Shown here: positions 1 through 5,104 of the stretch, piece by piece
How positions within the stretch are numbered: position 1 is the first letter of the stretch
Layout of the letters: every line of letters starts with the position of its first letter
Assembly: GCA_934754975.1 (NCBI GenBank)
Contig: CAKVKI010000197.1
Coordinates: 1 to 5,104 of the forward strand
From: an uncultured Alistipes sp.
GTDB taxonomy: Bacteria > Bacteroidota > Bacteroidia > Bacteroidales > Rikenellaceae
Length of the DNA: 5,104 nucleotides
Direction: 5' to 3'
Notes under the pieces: generated by a model
Database searches by the model: none
What the model was told of the DNA's origin: nothing
The model's input: the letters and a program-made list of their open reading frames with translations, nothing else
Made by a program: the position numbers and the translations under genes

Positions 1-1522
1 TCTCCGTGAGCAGTCCCTTCTTGATGCCGCCCGTCTCGTAGAACGGCAGGTTGAGGAAGTGGGCGTTGGTGTCGGGATTCAGCCCGAACGAACGTACGGC
101 GGCGCGGGCTTCCGCACGGCGGATGGCGCCTTTCAGGTCGAGCAGCGGGCGGGGTTCGGGTTCGCCCTTCTTCTTGCCGGCGATGATCTTTTCGACTTCG
201 GCGTAGTGGTTGCCGAAGCCCAGTTCGCGGGCCGTGTCGATGTTCTGAAGCACTACGTCGTCATGTACGGCGACGTTGCCCGAGGTTTCATAGGCTACAT
301 GTACGTCGTGTCCCTGCTGTACCAGGCGGATGAAGGTGCCGCCCATCGAAATCACGTCGTCGTCGGGGTGGGGCGAGAAGACCACGATGCGCTTGGGGAA
401 CGGGTTCGACGGCACGGGGCGCGTCGAGTCGTCGGCATTGGGTTTGCCGCCCGGCCAGCCGGTGATGGTGTGCTGGAGGTCGTTGAATACGTCGATATTG
501 ATCTGGTCGTAGGCGCGGCCCTGTTCGAGCAGTTCGCCCAGCGAATTTTCGATGTAATCCTTGTAGGTGAGTTTCAGAATCGGTTTCTGAACCACGCCGC
601 AGAGCCATACCACGGCCTTGCGGGTGAATTTGGGCGTCCATTTGCAGGGACCTACCAGCCACGGCGTCTGCTCGCGGGTGAGCAGTTGGGCGGAGTTCTC
701 GTCGATTACGACTTCGATGTTGGGGTGGGCCTGCAGGTTCGATGCGGGCACCTGGGTCGTGATTTCGCCTTCGACCACCTTCTGAATGATCTGGGCTTTC
801 TCTTCGCCCCAGGCCATCAGGATGATCTTGTCGGCCCGCATGATCGTGTCGATACCCATCGTGATCGCCATCTTCGGGGTGTAATCCAGTCCGAAGAATG
901 CGCCCGACTGGATCTTGCGGGTGTTATGGGTCAGCTGCACCAGCCGGGTGCGCGATTTGGCGTAGGAACCCGGTTCGTTGAAGCCGATCTGTCCGTCCTC
1001 TCCCACACCGATAATCATCAGGTCGATCTTGCGCACCGAGTGGTCGTACGAAGCGCAGTACTCCGAAATCTTATCCTCGGAGATGGTGCCGTCGGGGATA
1101 TGGATGTTCTCGGGCAGGATGTCGATGTGGTTGAGGAAGTCCTCGTGGATACGGAAGTTGCGGCTCTGCTGCTCGGTCGAACGGATGGGGTAGAATTCGT
1201 CGAGACTGAATACGGCTACGTTGCGGAAACTGACGAGTCCCTCTTTGTGGCGTTTTACCAGTTCGCGGTAGAGTCCCAGCGGCGTGCGGCCCGTGGTAAG
1301 GCCCAGCACGAAAGGCTGCTGCTCTTCGTAGACTTCGTTCGAACAGTGGAGTTCGTTGTAGGTGCGGATCGCCTTGACGATGGTGTCGGCAACATACTGA
1401 ACGCCCAGATATTCGTTTTCATAGACCGTCGTATGGATTTTTTCGTAACGATGGATGATGTCGCGCGGGGTCGATTCTTCGATCAGGCCGCCGTCTTTCG
1501 GAAGTGAATATTTGTTGTTCAT
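1..1522 (-). CDS. nagB: Glucosamine-6-phosphate deaminase-like protein fused to a PIG-L/LmbE deacetylase domain (3' end outside window)
   Basis: The 507 visible residues begin MNNKYSLPKDGG and run off the left edge; relatives of this architecture in Bacteroidota are about 650-670 residues, so roughly the last quarter is missing. Residues about 30-285 form a NagB/SIS-like sugar-phosphate isomerase fold: a phosphate-binding loop LTTGRTP (75-81), the base motif FSLDEFYP (D108, E109, matching Asp72 of E. coli NagB), the GVGEDGQIGFNEPGS motif (172-186; D176 and E183 match Asp141 and Glu148), and ASNLQAHP (260-267). The residue matching E. coli His143 is Gln178. From about residue 377 a PIG-L/LmbE domain starts with the metal motif PHPDDD (384-389) and GGTFIRL; its later His ligands lie outside the window. 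Family role: glucosamine-6-P to fructose-6-P plus ammonia in the cytosol, with possible deacetylation by the second domain (inferred). The ATG overlaps the stop of the CBM9-like gene by four bases. It is the last visible gene of its operon. Confidence 0.9.
   Translation of the reverse strand, partial: MNNKYSLPKDGGLIEESTPRDIIHRYEKIHTTVYENEYLGVQYVADTIVKAIRTYNELHCSNEVYEEQQPFVLGLTTGRTPLGLYRELVKRHKEGLVSFRNVAVFSLDEFYPIRSTEQQSRNFRIHEDFLNHIDILPENIHIPDGTISEDKISEYCASYDHSVRKIDLMIIGVGEDGQIGFNEPGSYAKSRTRLVQLTHNTRKIQSGAFFGLDYTPKMAITMGIDTIMRADKIILMAWGEEKAQIIQKVVEGEITTQVPASNLQAHPNIEVVIDENSAQLLTREQTPWLVGPCKWTPKFTRKAVVWLCGVVQKPILKLTYKDYIENSLGELLEQGRAYDQINIDVFNDLQHTITGWPGGKPNADDSTRPVPSNPFPKRIVVFSPHPDDDVISMGGTFIRLVQQGHDVHVAYETSGNVAVHDDVVLQNIDTARELGFGNHYAEVEKIIAGKKKGEPEPRPLLDLKGAIRRAEARAAVRSFGLNPDTNAHFLNLPFYETGGIKKGLLTE
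1519..1522 (-). other. ATGA stop/start overlap between CBM9-like gene and nagB-like gene
   Basis: On the minus strand the bases ATGA contain the ATG of the NagB-PIG-L gene and the TGA that ends the CBM9-like gene (last residues FSEI). Such overlaps normally allow translational coupling by re-initiation. No strong Shine-Dalgarno sequence precedes it, only AGAG within the upstream coding end, which also favours coupling. Confidence 0.9.
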
Positions 1523-2169
1523 ATCTCTGAAAATTTAATTTGTTCGAAAAAATCGGGCCGGTGGAAGTCGGGCTTCGGCGTCTCGATCGGCTTCCACGAA
1601 AGGAAATGGGGTTGCGAGAGCTTGTCGCCGCATTTATAGAGGTTCACCGAGGCTTTCAGTCCGCTCCAATCGGTTACTTCGTGCATGAACAGCGCCTGCG
1701 GAGGAATAGCCAGTATGACCGACCAGCGGTTGTCTCCTTCGTGTTCGGGGAACGGTCTCAGACCCAGACTCGGAGTGCGCAGGATGCCGGCCATTACTTT
1801 GGGCGCGGCGTGCGCCGGGTGTTCGCGCTCCCTGCGAAATCCCAGGAGCAGGCGTCCTATACAGGTACACTCGAAGTTGTAGTAGTAGCCGCAGTCGTCG
1901 GGCGCAATGAAGAACTCCACGCACGAATCGGTCCAAACTTCGCCGTTGTCTTCCGTGACGCGGGCCATCGTGTAGCGTTCGGCGACGTCGAAGCGCAGCA
2001 TCAGGTAGTCGCCCGTGTGGAACATGCGGAACGAAACCTCCGGTGTGTAGGGGAATTGCTCCGGCCAGTTGCAGCAGGCTATGGCCTGCGGTTCGATGCC
2101 GGCGAAAGCCGCTTCGACGGCGGCCTTGTTCGTGGGGGCGATGCCCGTGATTTTGCGTATTTCCGTCAT
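1519..2169 (-). CDS. Carbohydrate-binding family 9-like (CBM9-like) protein, cytosolic
   Basis: The 216-residue protein starts MTEIRKITGI. It resembles the single-domain CBM9-like proteins of Bacteroidota (CBM9 was first defined as the cellulose/xylan-binding module of xylanases). Supporting signs are the core motif EVWTDSCVEFFI (77-88), YYYNFECTCIGRLLLGF (95-111), a strand-rich middle, SWKPIETPKPDFHRPDFF (191-208) near the C terminus, and Trp/Tyr residues (W79, W149, W168, W192) that could stack on sugars. There is no signal peptide, lipobox or membrane segment, so it should stay in the cytosol. Seven cysteines (32, 33, 83, 93, 101, 103, 180) also fit a reducing compartment. An in-frame GTG at 2211 would add 14 residues but would overlap the kinase gene by 46 bases; the ATG at 2169 makes a clean ATGA overlap and is preferred. 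The ligand is unknown. Its place between a sugar kinase and an amino-sugar deaminase suggests a role with phosphorylated or acetylated hexosamines (inference). Confidence 0.82.
   Translation of the reverse strand: MTEIRKITGIAPTNKAAVEAAFAGIEPQAIACCNWPEQFPYTPEVSFRMFHTGDYLMLRFDVAERYTMARVTEDNGEVWTDSCVEFFIAPDDCGYYYNFECTCIGRLLLGFRREREHPAHAAPKVMAGILRTPSLGLRPFPEHEGDNRWSVILAIPPQALFMHEVTDWSGLKASVNLYKCGDKLSQPHFLSWKPIETPKPDFHRPDFFEQIKFSEI
2166..2169 (-). other. ATGA stop/start overlap between NahK-like kinase and CBM9-like gene
   Basis: The minus-strand bases ATGA hold the ATG of the CBM9-like gene and the TGA closing the kinase gene (last residues KYRKA). This is the second identical overlap in the operon and decides the start chosen for the CBM9-like gene over the GTG 42 bases upstream. 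Confidence 0.88.
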
Positions 2170-3269
2170 GCCTTGCGGTATTTGTCCACCGTCTCCCGTA
2201 CGATGCCGCACATTTGGCCGTAATGCTCCTCCATGCTCTGCAGCAGGCGGTATTGGGCGTGGGTGCGTACGAGGTTGTGATCGGGGTATTTGATTTTATA
2301 ATAGGTGTCGCCGTCGATGTAGTCCATCAGGAAGCGCAGTACCTGTTCGAAGGTGATGTAACGGGCCGAGAAAGCCAGGTGGGCGATTTCGGAGTCGGTG
2401 AGCTGCTTCGCGCGCTGCGAGAGATATCCCTCGGTGTAGGCCCGGAACATTTCGAGCGACAGGCCGACGCGCGAAAGGTCGCGGTCGTCCTCGTCGCCCG
2501 TGTTGGCGTAGGAGCGGATGGCGTCGCCGAAGTCGTTGAGCGACGTGGAAGCCATCACCGTATCGAGGTCGATGGCGCAAAGCACCTCGCCCTGCCTGTC
2601 GAAGAGGATGTTGTTGATCTTGGTGTCGTTGTGCGTCACGCGTGTGGGAATCGTGCCGTCCTCGACCTTGGACCAGAAGCCGAGCATCTCTCCGCGCCGC
2701 GATTCGATCCAGCCGATCTCTTCGGCAAGCTCCTTTTTGCGGCCTGCGGCGTCGCGGGCCAAAGCGTCGTCCCACTGCACGAAGCGGTGGCGGATGTTGT
2801 GGAACCCTTTGATCGTCTCGGCCAGCGGTTCGGTGAAGTCGGCCAGCTGGGCCTGGAATTTGCCGATTCCCTCGCCGCCCTTGCGGGCCAGTTCGGGCGA
2901 GTCGGCCTTGTTGTAGGCGATGGTGTCGCCGATGAAAACCGAAACGGCCCAGTATTCGCCGTCATTGTCGATGTAGTACAGCACGCCGTCTTTGGTCGGG
3001 ACCACGGTCATCGCTTCGCGCCGCGGATCGCCGCCTGCTGCGATGACTCCGCGCCGGATGTGGTCGGTGACCCGGCGGATGTTGTCCATCATGGCTGGAA
3101 CATCGGGGAAAATGTTTTTGTTTTTGCGTTGAAGAATGTAATCGGGGGTCTCCCCTTCGGTGCGGACGATGAAGGTGTCGTTGATAAAACCCTCGCCCAG
3201 CGAGTTTATGGCCGCGATGCGTCCCTCCAAAGCGAAGTGCGATGCGATCTCTTGCAGTTTCTTCTCCAT
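2166..3269 (-). CDS. N-acetylhexosamine 1-kinase-like phosphotransferase (aminoglycoside phosphotransferase/MdsC family)
   Basis: The 367-residue protein begins MEKKLQEIASHFALEG, close in length to bifidobacterial NahK (about 360). It has the APH/choline-kinase fold: a nucleotide loop NSLGEGFINDTF (22-33), the strand YILQRKN (44-50), the catalytic-loop motif THNDTKINN (212-220, with D215 as likely base and N220), and the metal-binding DLD (D234, D236). Characterised NahK phosphorylates GlcNAc and GalNAc at C1 using ATP; the same specificity here is inferred from overall likeness. Bacteroidota relatives often carry the old label 'desulfatase for mucin, MdsC', but the kinase motifs argue for phosphotransfer. 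An in-frame TTG at 3341 would add 24 residues, but that TTG is the -33 element of the promoter, so the ATG at 3269 is the start. The leader is A-rich without a clear Shine-Dalgarno site, as is usual in this phylum. It is the first gene of a three-gene operon and ends in ATGA with the next. Another sugar or small-alcohol substrate remains possible. Confidence 0.87.
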   Translation of the reverse strand: MEKKLQEIASHFALEGRIAAINSLGEGFINDTFIVRTEGETPDYILQRKNKNIFPDVPAMMDNIRRVTDHIRRGVIAAGGDPRREAMTVVPTKDGVLYYIDNDGEYWAVSVFIGDTIAYNKADSPELARKGGEGIGKFQAQLADFTEPLAETIKGFHNIRHRFVQWDDALARDAAGRKKELAEEIGWIESRRGEMLGFWSKVEDGTIPTRVTHNDTKINNILFDRQGEVLCAIDLDTVMASTSLNDFGDAIRSYANTGDEDDRDLSRVGLSLEMFRAYTEGYLSQRAKQLTDSEIAHLAFSARYITFEQVLRFLMDYIDGDTYYKIKYPDHNLVRTHAQYRLLQSMEEHYGQMCGIVRETVDKYRKA

Positions 3270-3310
3270 GTCGAAAGATTCTCTGTTTTTAAGTGTTCCG
3301 GTTGCATCCT

Positions 3311-3341
3311 CAAAGGTACTAAAAAGAACGGAGTCCTGCAA
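3311..3341 (-). promoter_or_regulatory. Bacteroidota-type promoter for the kinase-CBM9-nagB operon
   Basis: On the minus strand, TACCTTTG (3311-3318) matches the Bacteroidota -7 consensus TAnnTTTG exactly. A TTG (3339-3341) lies 20 bases upstream, at the expected place for the -33 element. An A/T-rich tract with the inverted repeat AATTTT/AAAATT (3345-3364) sits just upstream. Transcription should begin near 3303-3307, giving a leader of roughly 35 bases before the ATG at 3269. This is seen by eye and not tested. Confidence 0.75.
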
Positions 3342-3371
3342 CGGAATTTTGTTAAAAGAAAATTTTTCCTC

Positions 3372-3411
3372 CGATTTGCCGGAGCGGGTGATTATTTTTA
3401 CGATTCCGGAG
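3372..3411. repeat. Pair of CGATT-CCGGAG boxes upstream of the promoter (possible operator)
   Basis: On the plus strand cgatttgccggag (3372-3384) and cgattccggag (3401-3411) form an imperfect direct repeat starting 29 bases apart, differing by a small insertion. The first copy also sits in a short hairpin, ctccg (3369-3373) with cggag (3380-3384), and cctccg (3368-3373) can pair instead with cggagg (3407-3412). The location, 30-70 bases upstream of the -33 element, would suit a regulator site, but short GC-rich boxes like these can arise by chance. The rest of the non-coding stretch 3270-3507 holds the leader, promoter and terminator listed separately. Confidence 0.25.
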
Positions 3412-3450
3412 GCTGATGGAGATAAAATTTATTATTCACTCCGCCCGGAT

Positions 3451-3486
3451 AAATAAAAAATCCGGCAGTCTGAACCGCCGGATTTT
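3451..3486 (-). terminator. Intrinsic terminator downstream of manA
   Basis: A perfect 10-base inverted repeat (3457-3466 with 3477-3486; core GCCGGATT) has a 10-base loop. On the minus strand it is followed by TTTTTTATTTAT (complement of 3449-3460), a classic T tract. It lies about 20 bases past the manA stop codon and so closes the ROK-manA unit. In the plus direction the hairpin is not followed by a T run beyond four bases, so it acts mainly on the minus strand. Confidence 0.88.
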
Positions 3487-3507
3487 GTCTGTCAGAGTGA
3501 ATTGCAC

Positions 3508-4473
3508 TTATTTGATGCAACTGGTCAGCATTTTAAGCTTTCCACTGGGCGCTATCTGGAGCGATTTTACGCTGGCCGGAAGCAGTACGGTCTCACCCTG
3601 ATGAATCGGCATTTCATTGCCGCTGTCGTCGGCGATCGTTCCCTTTCCTTCGACGCAGATCACCACGACGAACGAGTCGAGCGCCGCGTAATCGAGCGTC
3701 AGCGGAGCGGTCAGGTCGCAGAGCGACGTGGTGAAGTAGGGGCACGACACCAGTTCCACTTCGCGGTCCTGCGCCTGTGCGTACTTCGTGCGGTAGTCGG
3801 GCAGTACGGTATAGTCGATGGCGCCCTTCGCCAACTCGGTGTGCAGTTCACGGGTATTGCCGTCGGCGTCCTTGCGGTTGAAGTCGTAGATGCGGTAGGT
3901 TATGTCCGAAGTCTGCTGAATCTCGGCGATGAACGCGCCTGCGCCGATGCTGTGGACGCGGCCTGCGGGCAGGAAGAAGAGGTCGCCCGGATGTATCTCG
4001 TATTCGGCGAGGATGTCGGTGATGGTGTTGTCCCCGACGCTGGCTTCATACTGGGCGGGCGTCACTTGCTTGGCGAATCCCGAGCGGAGCCGTGCGCCCT
4101 TGTCGGCATCTACGACGTACCACATTTCGGTCTTGCCTTTCGATTTGTGACGCTCCCACGCCAACTGGTCGTCGGGGTGTACCTGGATCGAGAGGTCCTG
4201 TCGCGCGTCGATGAACTTGATCAGTAGCGGGAACTCCTCGCCGAAACGTTCGAAGTTGGCTTTGCCGAGCAGTGCGGCGCCGTGGCGGGCGATCAGGCCC
4301 GGCAGGGTAGTGCCGGCTTCGGGACCTCCGGCTACGACCGATTCGTTGCCTTTGACGCCCGAAAGCTCCCAGCTTTCGCCGACCTGCGTCTGGCCGGATG
4401 CGATTTGTTTGTAGGGGACGATCTTTTCGCCGCCCCAGATCGTCGATTTGAGTATGGGTTGGAACTTATACAT
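3508..4473 (-). CDS. manA: Mannose-6-phosphate isomerase, type I (short, Bacillus-like class)
   Basis: The 321-residue protein begins MYKFQPILKSTIWGG and has the length of the short type I phosphomannose isomerases; the E. coli type is about 390. It interconverts mannose-6-P and fructose-6-P in the cytosol as a zinc enzyme. The zinc ligands are visible: Q97 and H99 in SIQVHPDD (95-102), E116 in KTEMWYV (114-120), and H174 in GRVHSIGAG (171-179). The conserved YRIYDFNR (193-200) supplies the catalytic Arg (R194). K86 in IKFIDA and the cupin-like C-terminal barrel (about 230-321, with HQGETVLLPA) are also typical. The ATG lies 7 bases after the stop of the ROK gene with an A-rich spacer, so the two are co-transcribed. 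A strong terminator follows about 20 bases downstream. Its product, fructose-6-P, is also the product of the NagB domain in the neighbouring operon, which suggests a shared catabolic purpose. It may also serve GDP-mannose or GDP-fucose synthesis in the reverse direction. Confidence 0.95.
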   Translation of the reverse strand: MYKFQPILKSTIWGGEKIVPYKQIASGQTQVGESWELSGVKGNESVVAGGPEAGTTLPGLIARHGAALLGKANFERFGEEFPLLIKFIDARQDLSIQVHPDDQLAWERHKSKGKTEMWYVVDADKGARLRSGFAKQVTPAQYEASVGDNTITDILAEYEIHPGDLFFLPAGRVHSIGAGAFIAEIQQTSDITYRIYDFNRKDADGNTRELHTELAKGAIDYTVLPDYRTKYAQAQDREVELVSCPYFTTSLCDLTAPLTLDYAALDSFVVVICVEGKGTIADDSGNEMPIHQGETVLLPASVKSLQIAPSGKLKMLTSCIK

Positions 4474-4480
4474 ATTTGTT

Positions 4481-5104
4481 TTATTGTGCTTTTTGTGCGT
4501 CGAGCTGGCTCAGGGCGAACGCGTATGCGCCCACCGAAATGGCGTTGCTCGCGCCGAGTTTCGAAATCGCGACGCCGATGCGCTTCTGCGGGTCGTAAGC
4601 CACGTAACGGTCGGTGCCGTAGACCTTCAGCGTGCGCTGGTCGCCTTTGGCGAACTCCTTGAATTCCTCTTCGCTGTCCAGGTCGTAAACCTTCATCTGC
4701 ACGCGGTTCAGCTCGTCGCCCGCAATGGTGTGCATCTTGCTGCGCAGCTCTTTCAGCAGGCTGGGCATGATCCATTTGCGGGCGCCCGTGATGCCGCCGC
4801 CGATGACGATCAGTCCGTCGATCAGCGTCACGGTCGTCGCCATGGCGTCGCCGGCGATCTCGCCCATTTCGGCGAAAGCCTTGCGGGCGGCTTCCGTGTC
4901 GCCTTCGCGTTTGCCGTCGGCGATATCGCAGAGGTCCTTCGGTTCAAGCCCGTGATTCGGGTTGCCCGTCAGCTCGCCGTAGACGCGCTTCACGGCGCGG
5001 ATGGCGGCGCCGTCTTCGACGATTATATCGGGCATTTTCTTGTGTTTGAGGCAAAAAGTCTCGACGCACGAGTTGTCGCCGCGGTTGAGTTCGTTGTTCA
5101 CTAC
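4481..5104 (-). CDS. ROK-family sugar kinase-like protein, C-terminal part (5' end outside window)
   Basis: Only the last 207 residues are visible; the true start is beyond the right edge, and the GTG at 5101 is an internal Val codon. ROK family members are sugar kinases (glucose, mannose, GlcNAc and others) or regulators. Evidence: VVNNELNRGDN (1-11 of the fragment) fits the strand after the ROK glycine motif, DGLIVIGGGITGA (96-108) is the C-terminal ROK signature, and ISKLGASNAISVGAYAFAL (180-198) is the usual closing helix. Two features differ from standard ROK kinases. The GHxxxxxxxxCxCGxxGCxE zinc motif is not present between the first two regions, where the sequence instead runs SCVETFCLKHKK. 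In addition, about 50 residues (123-175, containing an acidic SEEEF and KVYGTDRYVAYD) are inserted before the closing helix. Relatives in Bacteroidota share this form as far as I recall. No DNA-binding domain can be judged because the N terminus is missing. The gene precedes manA by 7 bases, which favours a hexose kinase such as gluco- or mannokinase (inference). Confidence 0.8.
   Translation of the reverse strand, partial: VVNNELNRGDNSCVETFCLKHKKMPDIIVEDGAAIRAVKRVYGELTGNPNHGLEPKDLCDIADGKREGDTEAARKAFAEMGEIAGDAMATTVTLIDGLIVIGGGITGARKWIMPSLLKELRSKMHTIAGDELNRVQMKVYDLDSEEEFKEFAKGDQRTLKVYGTDRYVAYDPQKRIGVAISKLGASNAISVGAYAFALSQLDAQKAQ

Noticed and set aside
59..1507. Plus-strand open frame of 482 codons opposite the NagB-PIG-L gene
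   Set aside because: Its translation is rich in Val, Gly, Asp and Arg with no recognisable domain, whereas the minus strand encodes clear NagB and PIG-L motifs. Long antisense frames are common opposite GC-rich genes with strong codon bias.
1540..2223. Plus-strand open frame of 227 codons opposite the CBM9-like gene
   Set aside because: No family resemblance or supporting leader was seen. The minus strand carries the CBM9-like motifs and two coupled junctions.
3369..3384. Short hairpin ctccg/cggag as a second terminator
   Set aside because: The stem is only five pairs and no T tract follows on the minus strand. A strong terminator already exists at 3451-3486.
2214..3416. Plus-strand open frame of 400 codons opposite the kinase gene
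   Set aside because: It mirrors the kinase gene and has the same low-information Val/Gly/Asp/Arg composition. It lacks motifs and runs through the minus-strand promoter region.
3416..3601. Small plus-strand frame of 61 codons across the terminator
   Set aside because: It spans the hairpin and the 3' end of manA, has no domain, and shows no promoter or ribosome-binding site on the plus strand.
3502..4227. Plus-strand open frame of 241 codons opposite manA
   Set aside because: It lies entirely within manA, whose zinc ligands and catalytic Arg are all present on the minus strand.

Overview
The window is a densely coding, GC-rich stretch with every gene on the minus strand. It most likely comes from the Bacteroidota, and an Alistipes-like gut member is my best guess. 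Three things point there: an exact TAnnTTTG/TTG promoter of the Bacteroidota type, A-rich leaders in place of clear Shine-Dalgarno sites, and gene families typical of Bacteroidota (a long NagB-like deaminase fused to a PIG-L/LmbE domain, a cytosolic CBM9-like protein, an NahK/MdsC-type sugar kinase). The genus is inferred from composition and family resemblance only.

Read in the direction of transcription (right to left), there are two units. Unit 1 holds the 3' part of an atypical ROK-family sugar kinase (4481-5104, cut by the window edge). Seven bases later comes a short type I mannose-6-phosphate isomerase (3508-4473), followed by a strong hairpin/T-tract terminator (3451-3486). Unit 2 starts from a promoter at 3311-3341 and holds an N-acetylhexosamine 1-kinase-like phosphotransferase (2166-3269), a CBM9-like protein without a signal peptide (1519-2169), and a NagB-PIG-L fusion (1-1522, running off the left edge). 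Both junctions in unit 2 are 4-base ATGA overlaps, so the three proteins are probably translationally coupled.

Together the genes describe cytosolic processing of hexoses and amino sugars. The ROK protein and the NahK-like protein would phosphorylate incoming sugars. ManA and the NagB domain would both deliver fructose 6-phosphate to glycolysis, from mannose-6-P and glucosamine-6-P respectively. The PIG-L domain may add a deacetylase step. Mannose, glucosamine and N-acetylated hexosamines are components of host glycans such as mucin and N-glycans, which fits a gut commensal; that ecological link is inference.

I saw no RNA genes, mobile elements, CRISPR arrays or attachment sites. The most notable details are a His-to-Gln change in the NagB active-site motif, the tight coupling of a sugar-binding module to two cytosolic enzymes, and a ROK protein lacking the usual zinc/HxxG motif. 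Nothing here amounts to a clearly new system.
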